From Asterochloris sp. CNOR1 (lineage: Eukaryota > Chlorophyta > Trebouxiophyceae > Trebouxiales > Trebouxiaceae), in the NCBI GenBank assembly GCA_963969365.1, contig OZ017751.1:2232001-2296000 (forward strand): a stretch of 64,000 bases of DNA, in the 5' to 3' direction. The notes under the pieces are model-generated. The model had not been told where the DNA came from, searched no databases, and was given only the letters and a program-made list of their open reading frames with translations. Both the position numbers and the translations under genes were made by a program. Shown here piece by piece: positions 1-12,300 of the stretch; the first letter of the stretch is position 1, and every line of letters starts with the position of its first letter.

Positions 1-237
1 GTAGGGTTGCCCTGATGGCTGCAGGCAGTAGCCCCAGGCTATCAGTGTTGGTCAGAGGCATCAGAGGACAGAGCCTCCACCCCCAGATTGATGGGGGACA
101 TGCCGCCACCATGACCCAGCACAGGTCCTGCTGGTCAGGAAAGGCAGGGGTCATTGCCTGAGCTGCCGCCAAAATCGGTGCCGCCCGAGGCTGGTCTGCC
201 TTGCATCTGTTCCTGCGCAGCTGCAGCCCAATGCGTT
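1..237. other. Intergenic, 3' side of the APP1-like gene
   Basis: No exon could be supported here. It lies downstream of the stop codon of the minus-strand gene that ends at 238 and presumably carries its 3' untranslated region. Confidence 0.4.
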
Positions 238-3200
238 TCACTGCTGGCTTGCAAAGGGAGATGCCCGCGCCTCTTCTGCAGCCTGGGCCACTGCCGGCTC
301 AGCAGCCAGGTCTGCAGGGGAGCTCGTTCTGCGATACTGCAGACCAGGGGCCCCTGTGGGCAAGGCGCCGCTGGGCAGAGGCTGGCCCGACGCGTGGCTG
401 AAGCTCGACTCTCGCCGTCGCCTGTTGCGCTCATCGAAGGCGGGGCCTCGCCCAGTCACTGGGGGCAGCTCATCCAGCGTGGAACGCTTTGACTCCAGAC
501 GGGCGGCTGCTATCATGCGGGTCAGCTGCGAGGGGCTTCTGCTCACCAGGGCGCAGGGCTCCCCACTTACAGAGCTGCTGCGCGACCTCAAGTCGGCAGG
601 GCGGCTGGTGGCGCCATTCTCAGGGCTGTCGGGTGCCTGCTCTGGGTCTGAGGGCAGGGCCAGGGGGCTGACCTGCATCGCACACCAGGGCAGGCTTGCT
701 GGAAGGGAGCAACATGCAGCATGCAGCTGGCTTGGAGGGCAGGATCAAGGGGCTGCTCCGCAGTGAGCTGCACAATCAGCAGTCTCTAGTTGTCCAGTTG
801 GCTGTCAGCAGTGGCAGGTGGTCTTAGCAGGCCTTTAGGCTTTGCCTGTTGCACTGCTGGCAGCTGTCACCAGGCAGAGCACTTCTTGCGCAGTGAACAC
901 TGGTACAGGACAGCAAGGTTCATTCAGCCCCGCTCATCTCATTTCACAAAAATGTTTCTGGAACAGAGCAGGACTGACCTGCCGCGCCTCTGGCAGCACT
1001 TCATTGGCGGCCTTCAGGTCTGCGTTGATCTGGCCGACAATGACCTCCCAGTCCACCTGCTGCTTGGCGTGGCGCACACGGGCCCACCGAAGATCATTGC
1101 AGGCCGAGGCTGCCACGCGCTGCAGCCCTAGGTCATCAATCATGCCCAGCGTGTAGGCCTGCACACAAGCTGATACATCTGTGAACCTCGCTACCTGACA
1201 GTGAGGCAACTGAGGACTTGGCCTTCAATGCCTCATGGGGAGAGAGAAATAAGAAGTTGAGGTTTGATGCTTATTGGCACAGCCGTCCAAGGAACGCGTT
1301 TGCAGAGCACATACCTGCTGCGGTCACTGACTAGCAGCTGCTTGCCAGCAAAGGCAGGCCTGCCTGCCCTGCCCAGGCGCTGCTGAGCAGCATCTGCTGC
1401 ACATGTGGCAAGCACTAGATGCAGAGAACACCAGGCATGTGGCTGCAGGAGCGGCCTGCAGCACAAGACAAGCTGACACGCATGCTATGTGGGGCCTCGG
1501 GGCAGCAGATGCCAACGCGCAACCTCGGAATGCTAGATCTGGCAGCGCATGCATATAGTGAAGTGTGCAACACAGGGCTGGCTGACCTGCAGAGCCACTC
1601 CAACGTAGGTCTTGTGCAGGTAGATGCTCTTGCTGCGCCAGGTGCCCAGCCAGGAGGCCTCGTCTGCACGCGTGATGCGCAGGCGGCTGACAGTGTCGCG
1701 CACAGGCACTGCCTGGTTTATGAAAGCCGCCAGCATGCGCGGCTGCCCATGGCAGGGCTTCATGCGCTTGGTGAGCTCCTCCGCAAACAGAAGGTCTCCC
1801 TGCAGCCACAGCAGGGGGCTCAGTTGGAGGCTGAGTACCCAGTCTGGACCGGCAGGGCTCTAGCCACTTAGTCAGCTCCTCGCCAAACCAGGGCGGCCCC
1901 AGCAGCCATAGCACCATTTCGGCTTGGAAATTGGAGTGGGATGTCTTCCAGCACTCAGTCAGCGCCTCTGCAAACAGGATGTCGCCTTGCAGCAGCCGTA
2001 CCAGGTGACCACAAAGCCATCCACTCTGGTGCGATTTAGACAGGGCCTGTGCGTGACACTGATGCTGGGTGGCGTGCCATTGCAAACCTGCGGGGAATCC
2101 CTGTGGCCTAGGTCAACTTTGTCAGACCCACCTGCTGCTGTCACATCGTCCCGAGAAGCAAGAGCCATGTCGCAGCAGCAAGTGGAAAGAGCACCCCTCA
2201 TTGCACCCTGATTGCAACTGTCTGTGCTAGTTACAGCTGCCTGAGCTGTTGGTGGTTTGCCTGCCGCAAACTGTCGCACCTGGCCATTGTCCCCTATAAG
2301 GATGAAGCAGCTCTCTGGGTAGAGAGCTGCATACTGGCAGAAGCGCCGCATCTTACGCTCAGCCAGGGTGATGTATAGCTGGGCCTCAAACCTGCCTGGC
2401 CGGTCAGCAGGTGCCCTGCAGGGCAAGGAGCAGCGTAACGACCTTCTGTGCTGAGAACTGCATGAGTGGCTTTTGTGCATGGCGTGCTGAGGCCAGTCTG
2501 TGTCCTCCCATTCAGGGGAGTGCAGGCTTCAGGCCCAGCCACCGACCAAGTCGGGGGTCGACGCTAGCTGGGGTCAGCTATTGATGACAGGTGGGGCATA
2601 TGCAAAGCATCAAGCACCTGGACTGCAGCATCCAGCCCCTCACAGGTCAGGCAGACACTGATAGCCTCGCAGGCAGCTCGTGCTGCTGCGGCCAGCCCAC
2701 TTGACGTACGGCTCAAGTGGCTCACAGACCAAGAATCTGGTGAGCAAATTACCACATGCAGACCGCAAGGCATGCAGGATGTGTGAGCAGCTCTACCCTG
2801 CCCTCACCTGCCCTTAAGTGGCAGACAGCCCAGGTTGCTGGTGTTCAGGCAGATTTGCAGGCCGAGCGCCTGTAAAAACAATACAGCAATGATCAAGACA
2901 GGCCAAAGTACCTGCCCATGAGGTAGCTCCAGATCGCGCTGCTGGCTGAATCCAGGTCACCCAGCAGCAGCACTGGCGAGCAGTACAGTTCCTTGCGCTT
3001 GAGGAGGGGGTTGAATAAGGTAGAAAAACTCTCATACTCTGTGATACCATGTCGCGCCTGGGGTCGCGCACTCAGGAAGGCCAGGTTCACCCCTTCCTGC
3101 AGATGCAGCAATATAGCAAATCAAGAGATAGGGTTTTCTAGGAAAGGGTGTTTCCTGTGCGCACCCAGAAAGGGTTCCTTGACAGGTGTGCAAGCCCCTG

Positions 3201-6200
3201 CCTGCAGACTGCCCAAGGCACAGCGACCTCGCACTGCCAGCAACATGAGGCAAATATGCTCAAGCACCAGCTCAGCAATTGTACAGGCGGGTCTGTGCTG
3301 CTGCCAAGGGCAGCCCCATTTAGCTACAGGCAGAAGGTGCCGCCCACGTGCAGGCTGGCGGACGTGCAGGCTCCATGCAGGCGGCAGCAAGGTGGCTGAC
3401 ACAAGGCCAGCGGCTGCAGGCGTCCTGTGCTGACCTGGTGAGCTCTCTCGGGGTCACTCTCTCGATTAGCAGCCGGCCCAAGCTGGGTCTCACCGCCCTC
3501 TGCAGGCTGCAGGTTGGCGCGAGGGACGCCCCTCCGCCTGCGGGGGCGCCGGCTCACACGCGGCCAGTCACATATCAGCATCAGCATGCTGATGGGCGCA
3601 TACTTGCGCATCTGGGCCCACTCAATGCTACCCAGCCAGCTGGCGGCTGAGTTGGGCCCTGTGCCCTCCCTGGGCCACTGCAGCTGCTGCCAGACGAGGC
3701 CTGGCTGTCTCCACACTTGGCGGGGCTGCATCCAGACCGTCCACACAGTGATCTGCAGCGCTTTGAGCAAATTGGCCAGCAGGGCCCCCAGCAGCAGCAC
3801 CAGCGCTGCCAGGCCAGCAGCTGCGCGCTGGAGGGTGTGCAGCACCTTGCGGGGCAGCCTGATGGTCACCCAGGCCAGGCAGTCTGTCAGGCCCTGCTGC
3901 GTGCTGCGCCCGCCGGCCTTGACCACAGCTACCACTGGGCTGGAGGCCCAAAATTCCTGGAAGGCTGCGGTCAGCTCCATGAAGGCGCCTGCCTGGCCTG
4001 CACCATGCAGCTAAAAGGGTGTTGCAGGAGGTTGCACCAGCTTGCATACTTCAGGCTTTCACTGTTGTCTCAAAGCATCGAACAGCATGGAGGCATCAAG
4101 TGCGCTGCAAACACTGCACAGGCTCACCCTACAGTTTGGCTCAATTGCCTGGGACTTGCTTATGGGACAGTGCCTCCTGAACCGCCCCTCTGGATTCACA
4201 TGCCAGGGAAGTGCAGCATGGAGCACACAGCACCCCAGGCCCACTTGCATCTTCTGCCTGCAGGACGCTCACCCAATCGGGGAAGCCCGCTTGTTGGGTT
4301 GCAGTGCAGCATGATACAGTGCACACAGCCCACCTGCATCGACTGTCTGCAGGACGCTCTCCCTCTCGGGAGCATCCGAAAAGCCGAGCTCCTCGCCAGC
4401 CACCGTCCCAAACAGGCCAGTGCCCGTGATCACTCCCCCCTCCTCCAGTTCTCGCCGCTCGTGCTCAGAGCTGGGGGCCGGCGGGCTCTCAGGTGCCAGC
4501 TCAGCCTGCTCCGCTTGAAGCCCGTCCTGAAAGTGCAGGGCCGCCAGCGCGCTACGCCGCTGCCCCATGCTGCGCCTGCACAGACGCAAGCGCAGGGATT
4601 CTCATGCTTGCGCATGTTGGCGCAGAGAATCTCAGGTAGCACAGACAAGTGCACAGCCGTCAAGCTGCTGCATCACTGCCCCATGCTGCAGCTGGAGCCT
4701 TGTCACTGCCCTGAGTGTTTATGCTGAACGACAACAGAGGCACAAGCTAGCAGACACTCTACAAGGCGTCAGGAGTGGAACAGACAAGTGCACAGCCGTC
4801 AAGCTGCTGCATCCCTGCCCCATGCTGCAGCTGGAGCCTTGTCACTGCCCTGAGTGTTTATGCTGAACGACAACAGAGGCACAAGCTAGCAGACACTCTA
4901 CAAGGCGTCAGGAGTGGAGCAGGCAGCCCCACCTGCGGGGGTACTGCCTCGCAAAGCCCATGTCCAGTGGATCAGGCGACTTCGCGTGGCGGGCATCCAC
5001 AAACTCCTCTGCCTCAGCCCCTGCCAGCCCGCCGACTGCAGCAGCCAACCAGAGGAAGGTCACTTCTTGGCATTCCCCCTGCCAGTCAGCCAGTACCTGT
5101 CCTGCTGATAGGGAAGCAACCCTCTGCGTCAGCCCCAGCCAGCTTGCTGTATGCATCAGCCAGCCAGAGAACAAGCACAAGTTGGCTTCATCCCTAGTCA
5201 GCCAGCATGTTGCAGCAGGCCAACAAGTGCATCCCACATTGCTGGTGGGGCAGCAACGCCCTTCTGCCTCGGCCCCTGCCAGCCAACCAGCTGTGGCACT
5301 CCACCAGGCACAAGGTCACACAGAGGGACCCAGCACTCTCCAGCCCCTGCCAGCCTAGTGCAGACTGTCACAGGGGGCAGGTCGTGCTGCAAGGATAACA
5401 CATCCAGAGCTTACTGTCATGACTCTGCGTAAGGCTGTCTGGGATGCGCAGAGAGCTAGGTGCAGTTGCAGAGCTCTCTCTCTGCACATCCTTGTTAAGG
5501 AACAGCACTGTCAAGAAGTGCATAGTGCCTGGCTAGAGAGCCATGCGGCTCACCCTGGTGCTTAATAGATGCCAGGTGCCTGAAGCCTGCTGACAGGCCA
5601 GCCCAGAAGCCGTGGGGCAGCCGCTCCCGCGCGGTCGGCGAGGACGCCCCATTGAAGTCTTCTGGGTCCACAGACTGCTGGCGCATCCGCCTCTCATGCT
5701 CCAGCTGCTTGCAGCGCTGCACAGCACGGGCAGGCGGTTTCAGTGCAAGCTTGGGGCTAGCCATGGCCAGGATGCAGCAGAACTGCTTGTAATCTATGCA
5801 ACAGCGCGACTTGCAGCACATCTTGCAGCACAGCTTGCAGTGCAGGGCTTGCAGCCTCCTGGACGCAAGAGACAGGTAGACAGGTTGTGGTACGGCTCTG
5901 ACCTTAGCAGCAGTCAGACATATGTTGACTGAGAGAGTGCCCGCAAGAGGTTTGTGACTTTCTCAGTCAATGCTGCGCTGCAGCTCACCTTGAGCCTGAG
6001 GCCAAAACCAATGTCCAGCTCGCTGTAAAGTGCAAGAGCTCCAGGGTACATGCACCGCTTGGGCAGGCGGCGGTCGCTGCCTGCAGGCCGGGAGGCATGC
6101 ATGCACTCAGCACCCAGCAGCTGCATACTCGCGGTCCAAGCAGGCCAAGCAAAAGTCAAGTCCTGAGAACAGCCTGGCTGCTAATGCCGTCTGGCTGCAG

Positions 6201-8581
6201 GTGTGACGCACCTGCGGGCCAGGAGCCTCCACTGCACATCAGTGTGTCATCAATATCTGACACCACCTGCAGCAGAGGTCTTCAGAACAGGTGCGATAGC
6301 ATTAGATAACTGCGCAAGTGCAGAAGTGGGATGAGCGACCTTTGGCAGCAGCTTGCCTTCAAAATCAGGCCAGGCGGCCCTGTAGGGTTCTGGTCGTGAA
6401 ACTCCTGCAGTGCTCTCTTGCCCTCAAGGCTCACGTGCTGCAGCACCTGCCGCTGGTACTCGCCCTGCACAATTAGCGTGCAACACTCTCAGCAGCAGCA
6501 GCAGAGAAGCTCATGGAGACATACATGCCTCCACCCCTGGACTCTTAGGTGCCTAGTGCCACCTGCTGCATGGCTGAAGCAGCAGCATTGCTGATCACTC
6601 CCTCTCCTCATGCAGAGGAGCGAGGCTTTTGTGCTTGGATGACACCCCAAAGAAGACCAGGAAAACCGCTGAAATGGACGGCAATGTTCTTGCCCTCCCT
6701 GCTGCCGCAGGAGCAGACAGAACAAGAGCCGAGCGCGTAGGCTGAAACCGCAAATTATACCCCATGTACCCATTCTTCTCTGCATCTTGATGCTCTGACA
6801 GCAGGCTGGTGCAGCAGCCCCACGGCTTGCCTGCAGGTCATTGTAGATCAGCTTGAAGACAGTGTGGTGGTCTCCGCCATCGTCCAGCAGGTTTTTGAGG
6901 CGAGTCAGGTCGCTGCTGCGGGTGTAGACCATCAGGTTCCGTGCCCACTGCTGACGCGCAAAGCGATAGCGCATCCCAATCTTCTGCAACGCATCCAGCA
7001 GGGCGGCCCTGCAGCAGAGAAAGTATTACTGCGTGGTTGGTGGGCAACCTGTCCTGTGCTGTGCTGTTGCGTCATACGTGGCTTTGACAGCGGACAGCAA
7101 ACATCCTGAAGCGTATCCAGCACGCTGCCCTGCAGCAGAGCACAAACCCTTCGAGCACAAGGGGGAGTGCTTGGCCAAGCGCTGCATGTCAGCTGCTGCT
7201 GTGCAGCTCGCCTGGCGCCACAGCAGAGCTGGTTGACCAGAGGGAACGTCTCAGGAGTGTGACTGAGCACGTGAGGGGCCCAAGGCATGAGGGTCCAGCC
7301 CTGCATCACTGGGTTTCGGCTGGGGTGAAGCATGAGTATTGCATGGCCAGTCTAACTGTAGATGCCTCCTTTTGCGGTCTGGCCAGCAGGCAGTGTCTGC
7401 ATTGCTGTGCCAAGGAGCGCAGCACACTTCCTGCTGCCTTGGCACACACATCCAGTAGTGATCGGCTGCGCCCTGTTGTGGCAGATGGACCTGGTCAGCA
7501 CTGTGACCCTGGGCTCTGCAGAGCTCTGCGAGTGTGCTTAGCTTGTGGATTGGCACGCCTTGTTGATACTGAGTCAGCACGCATTCGTATCAGCGATGAA
7601 CTCTGACCTGGCCAGGACTGTAAGTTCAGGTAGGCGCTGCTCAGGCTCAGTGAGCATGTCCAGGGTGTTGGGGCCACAGACCTCAACAAAGGCAGCGCAG
7701 TTTATGTTGAGCAGGATGAAGTTGACCTCCTCAGAAGTTGCACTGGACATGATCTGCACAGCAGAGACAGGTGCACTGTGTCAAAGGCGGTTCAAGCTGG
7801 CAGGGCACAGGGCGTGCAGACCTTGGCAAGACAGGCATGGCAACCATCAGTGGCGCTCCGCTCCATGATGAGACAAGAGGAGTGGCGGCTGATGCGCTGC
7901 AGGCTTGACTGGCTCACACATATGCACAGCATGCCAGCCTATGCATGTAATTTGCGCTGGGTCGCTCCTGAACCACACGCACCACATTTTGTACCTTTTG
8001 ACTCCTATGATGCAGTCACTGCTGCCTGCTCACCTCATGCAGAATCTGCTGACTGGGGCTGGGCCGCTCCAAGACTGTGCGCCACAGCGTGAGCATCCCC
8101 ACGGTCATGTTGTGCCACGTGCTGATGTTGTCCACCAGCTCCAGCACATAGTCAGCTTTGCCCTTGGCTTCGGGACTCCCTGCAGCATGGACGCTATGCA
8201 GCTCCAGGCAGTGCCTTTCCTGACCAAGACCACGTTAGGTGGGCCGCCATAGTGCTGATGTGCAGCTTGAGTCACGTGAAGTACTGGCATGGTGTATCTC
8301 AAAAAGACCTGCTGCCCAAGCGTGAGCATGTATGCCCCAAACAAGCACCCAACAGTGCCTCAGCAAGCATGCTCCCGCAGCTTACATTCAGCTGATGCCT
8401 TGCGTGGAGTCAGAAGCATGGTAGAGCCTGCTGCAGCTGGACGCTCTGAAGCAGTTTGGTGCAGTCAGATGAATGCAGGCCGCGGCCTGGTACCTTCAGC
8501 CTTGGTGGCAGCTTCGACTGGGAAAGGCGTAAGGAACAAGCGCTTGTGGGCCAGCACTTCCAGCCAAGACAGGATGGACAC
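238..8581 (-). CDS. Phosphatidate phosphatase APP1-type (DUF2183) protein with a long internal insertion; N-terminal exon not resolved
   Basis: Sixteen exons with consistent phases can be joined: 8581-8494, 8179-8034, 7753-7608, 7008-6831, 6464-6357, 6266-6212, 6080-5989, 5716-5554, 5035-4933, 4575-4334, 3988-3435, 3096-2912, 2391-2280, 1799-1587, 1158-979 and 672-238. They encode about 999 residues. The HAD-type nucleophile motif DIDDT lies near residue 226 (exon at 6266). FLSARP follows near 632 and GDNGQ near 724. These motifs, and YPGALALYSELD after the first, match plant DUF2183 proteins related to yeast APP1, which dephosphorylate phosphatidate to diacylglycerol. About 354 residues (four exons, 5716-3435) separate DIDDT from FLSARP, where plant relatives have only a short loop; the insertion contains a hydrophobic stretch near 3850-3780. 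The Ser/Arg-rich tail looks disordered. Introns starting at 6830 and 6356 use GC donors. The first exon upstream of 8581 was not found. The family call is firm; activity is inferred. Confidence 0.85.
1780..2010 (-). repeat. Ghost copies of an exon start in an APP1-like intron
   Basis: The exon starting at 1799 begins with the codons for GDLLFAEEL just after a TGCAG acceptor. Two diverged copies of the acceptor plus exon start lie upstream in the intron, near 1901 and 1985. The outer copy reads GDILFAEAL. Spacings are about 85 and 100 bp. The copies are clearly similar but not identical. Confidence 0.7.
4215..4375 (-). repeat. Ghost copy of an exon end in an APP1-like intron
   Basis: The exon end and donor at about 4334 recur near 4245, 89 bp further into the intron. 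On the plus strand both copies share a GCCCAC(C/T)TGCATC core followed by CTGCAGGACGCTC. The flanks match too (GCAGCATG at 4215 and 4307). Confidence 0.7.
4641..4919 (-). repeat. 139-bp tandem duplication in an intron
   Basis: Two adjacent copies, 4641-4779 and 4780-4918, differ by about one base in the body (CATCACTGCC versus CATCCCTGCC) plus an edge base. They lie in the APP1-like intron between the exons at 4933 and 4575. High identity suggests a young duplication, or slippage retained in the assembly. Confidence 0.9.
5010..5350 (-). repeat. Ghost copies of an exon start in an APP1-like intron
   Basis: The exon start at 5035 encodes GGLAGAEAEE. On the plus strand its GCCTCAGCCCCTGCCAGCC core recurs with changes near 5126, 5266 and 5338 in the upstream intron. 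Spacings are about 115, 140 and 72 bp. Confidence 0.65.
6990..7135 (-). repeat. Ghost copy of an exon start in an APP1-like intron
   Basis: The exon at 7008 begins with codons for AALLDALQ after a CTGCAG acceptor. A second CTGCAG acceptor 121 bp upstream (ghost exon start near 7129) is followed by codons that read GSVLDTLQ in another frame, with clear nucleotide similarity over about 30 bases. Confidence 0.7.
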
Positions 8582-9374
8582 CTGCAGGTGGCAGGAGCAG
8601 CACTGCGAGCTGTGCAAATCTCAAACAGCTGCGCTCAGGGGATGAGAGGCAGGCAAGCAGACGGCTTGTGGCATAGACACAGCTCCACTGTCTGCCGCGT
8701 GCTGTGGACCCACCGTGAGAACGCAGCCAGCCCCAATGTTGAATGCAGTTGGCTGGATGTGTTGGAGGGTTCGTACACCCACGAAGCATGCTGGGATGCC
8801 GACCAACTGCCACAAGATGCGCCTCGCAGTCCGTCTGCGGGTAGGCATAACAGCCACTGGAAGACCTGCTCCAAGCGCGGGAGGAGCAGTACAAGACCTG
8901 CTCAGGCAGGCTCAGACAGAGGCCTGGACAAGAACATGCAAAGACATGTACTCACGTGGAGTGCAGGCGGAGTCCATCTGGGGGAAAGAGGACAAAGATA
9001 GTGCATATCAGCAGCACTGGGGTCCAGACCAGCATGACGCTGCTCTCCTGGAATGCACCACCTCAGTCTTGAGGGCTGGGGGAGTCCTAATGCAGAGGGC
9101 TCCTCTTCCTCACAAACACTTTCATGCAGCTAGTTCAGAGCTCAGACGTTCAGGGCACCCTGATACTATCTCAGGCAACCGGATGCCGACTCTGCAAGCT
9201 GGGGGTTTTGCCAGACCGTTGCGGTGCAATGTAAGGATAGCAGGGAAGTGGTCACTCTACTGCCATCTGCTACGTGGCTGTGGATGGCAATGACCGTGTC
9301 TGATCATTGATGTCAGTGTGCGCTATGGAGCAATAGTTCTTTCAGCTTCCTCCCTCCTGCATCACCTGTATGTG
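8582..9374. other. Divergent region between the APP1-like and PPR genes
   Basis: This stretch should hold the missing first exon(s) of the minus-strand APP1-like gene and the promoter of the plus-strand PPR gene. Open frames occur on both strands but none shows a recognisable motif, so I assign nothing further. Confidence 0.4.
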
Positions 9375-12300
9375 ATGCTGACAGGCTCTGGCCCCCTTGC
9401 CCTGAGCCACAGAGCCATTCCTTCCTTCACTCTGCCAGCCTGGCAGTCTGCCTGCAGCGTCAGCCGTGATACTACCAACTCCCTTGCGTCCTCCAGCTCA
9501 CAGATTCACTGGCTCAGCAGGCCCATCACCACGCAAAGGGTGTCAGCAGTGCTTGCAACTCGCCCTCAGCAGAAGGCAGCGCCTGGAAACAGGCCACCTC
9601 GCAGTGGCACTCCCAGCAGAGGCAACAGTGGCCGTTCCCAGGAAGACTTGGTGGCGGCTGTGGAGACTTACAGAAGTCGACTGCAGGATGGGGATGCACA
9701 GGCAGCAGCAGGCTTGGACGAGCTGCTTGACAGTAAGTCTGTCCCCTGCACACACCTTTATCCAGCTGCCTGTTCAGCACCGGGCCACTGGTGCCATAAA
9801 AGCTGCTGCAGCATCAGTCTCTAGTCTAGTTGCCTGCACACAGCATGTTGCCTAGATCACTCTCTGCCCTTGTGGCTTTGCACTTGTCAATGAAAGATGG
9901 CCTGCAGCCCCCACTTGCGCTAGCCACCTCTGTTCGCCTGGAGCTGTGTTCACATATGCCCAGCTGCACCCACTTGTGCTGTTGGGTTGGCCTCCGTGGC
10001 TGCAGCCTATCTGCTCTCGTAGCTGTGTTGCCCACACCTGCCTCGGTCACTCATTCCATCAAGCTGCTGTCACACAGCTTGTACACCCTGTCCTGCAGTG
10101 CTGTGCACAGCCGGTATGTTCAGGGCAGCCTGGACGGTGTACGAGCTGGATCCCAAGAAGCGAAGCCGGCTGCGATATAACACTTTCCAGAAGATGTGCC
10201 TGGCCGCTATCCAGGTGGGCATTCCTGCCGCCGTGGCTGCACGCAGAACTTGTGTCAGCGCCGATGGACAGCTGCTCCACAAGCCTGTGGCAGCTTGCAA
10301 GCCCTGTGCAAGAAGAGCTGAATACTATTACAGCAGCAAGCTCAGCATGCCCTTGCTCCTGTGAGGGCGTGCCTCTTTGTCCAAGCGAGCCGGAGCCCAC
10401 CAGGGCTCAACCTTGGCACAGGCATGCAGCCTGGCTGGACCATACCAAGCCACAGAGCAGCCTGATGAGTCCAGCTGGCCAGCGACCAGCTGCAGCCAGT
10501 GACATTCAAAAGTGGCTTACTGCAGCAGAGAAAGGCTGCCAATGCTTGGTGCAGGCGGGTGAGCCCTCCACTGCCCTCAGAATATTTCGCGACCTGGAGG
10601 GCAGCCAGCTGAGTCCCAACCACAAGACGGTCTCCAGCATCATCAGCGCGCTGTCGCGGCTGCGGCGCAAAGGGCAGCCCAGCGCAGAGATCGCGTACCA
10701 GCTGTGGACTGAGATGCACCAAGGGGGCGGGGAACTGGATGATGTGGCCTACCGGGCAGGTGGACACAGCATCAGTCACTTGTTAAAAGCCTGCCCTATG
10801 CATGCGTAGCACGCGCACAGGCAGCGAAATGGACACTTCAGCCTGGCGGGCAGGTCTGCTGTCAGCTAACTGCAGAGTGCACCTGATACCAGGGACATAC
10901 CAGGGCCAACGCGCTGCCCACCAGGCAGGCAGCATCTGGCGCATGCATGTAATGCCCGAGGTGGGCAACTGGCTGACTGGCCTGAGCAGCTGGGCACTGC
11001 GCTGCACTCTGGTGAGGTGCACTGCACTGCCCCTGGGGAGATGGGCACTGCGCTGCACTGCACTGCCCCTGGGGAGGTGCAGGAGTCACATCCTGCTTGG
11101 CTGACGTTAAAGAGCAGCAGGATCGACAGCAGGCTGCCGTCCCAGGGCGGCCAGCTGTTTGCCAGCCTGCTGCTCAGACATTGCAGATGAGGGAGCCTGC
11201 ACATGTGCAGTGGCAGAGCGTCGTTGTGCCAGTCCGGACGGGGCTGTTCCTTACCCTCTCCCCCGTGGTCCAGTGATTGCCGCCTGTGCCAGGCGACACA
11301 CCTGCAGCATGTGGGACACGTCGAGCGCTCATGCTGCCATGAGTTGCAGCACCAGCTGGAGACCTGCTGCTGCTGCGTAACAAAGCAAGCTGGCCTTCTC
11401 CCGCCCACTTGGTTGGCCTCCTGACTGTTGCAGCCCCGACCTGATTCCTGCCGAGGCAGGACTCAACACCTGTGTGAATGTGTCCCCTGCTTCTGCAGGC
11501 CTGAATGCCTGTGTGAACCTGGGGCGCCTGGAGGAGGCGGCTGCTCTGCTGGGCGAGATGCAGCGCGCGGGGTGCCCCCCAGACGTGCGCACCCACAACA
11601 TCCTGCTCAAGGCAGCTTCCCGTGAGGGGGCCTGGGCGCAGGTCAGCCGGGTGCACCTTGTTGCCGCATCGTGGCTCCACAGATGCGTTGATCACCATTC
11701 ACAGGCACCCCAGCCAGTCCCTTTGCTGTCTTCAGCCCAAGCTCTCTGGAGGTAATTTAGCTGTGCGATACGCTCCAAGAAGGAACTGCAGGCTGCGCCA
11801 AGCCTGCTTCATGCTTGCATGGGAGCAGAGGGTGTCCATAGGAGCAGAGGGTACAGGCTTGCATGCCAGGCTGCTTTGACCAGTTGTGGAGGGTGCTGTG
11901 TCAAAGCCTCCTGACTGTTTGTGCAGGTAGATGCGCTGATGGAAGAGATGCGCCAACTGGGGCTGTCTGCCTCAGGGGCCACGCATGGGACTCTTGTGGA
12001 CGGGTTTGTGCGTGCAGGGCAGCTGTCCCGAGCCCAGCAGGCTCTGCAGGATGCAGAGGATGCAGGTGAGGGCTTTGCCTGATAGAGGCATCTCCAAGAC
12101 TGGTAGAGGCCGGCTGCAACGTGGACTGACACTCTTTGGCTCCAGTTCTGACCGTCAGTGACTGACCTGCCCTTGGCAGGAAGTCTGCATGACTGCAACA
12201 GGCGCTGCAGGGCAGGTGAAGGGCTTGTCTGGCGGGAGCACTGTGCGCGCAGGTTGCAATGAGGGTCACATGCTTGCTTCAGCTATGGGCACCAGTGTCT

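Noticed and set aside
8456-9001. A 181-codon plus-strand open frame
   Set aside because: It is antisense to an APP1-like exon at 8581-8494 and has no recognisable features.
9946-10809. A 287-codon plus-strand open frame in the PPR region
   Set aside because: It runs through introns. Only the part near 10555-10759 is a PPR exon, as shown by phase and repeat motifs.
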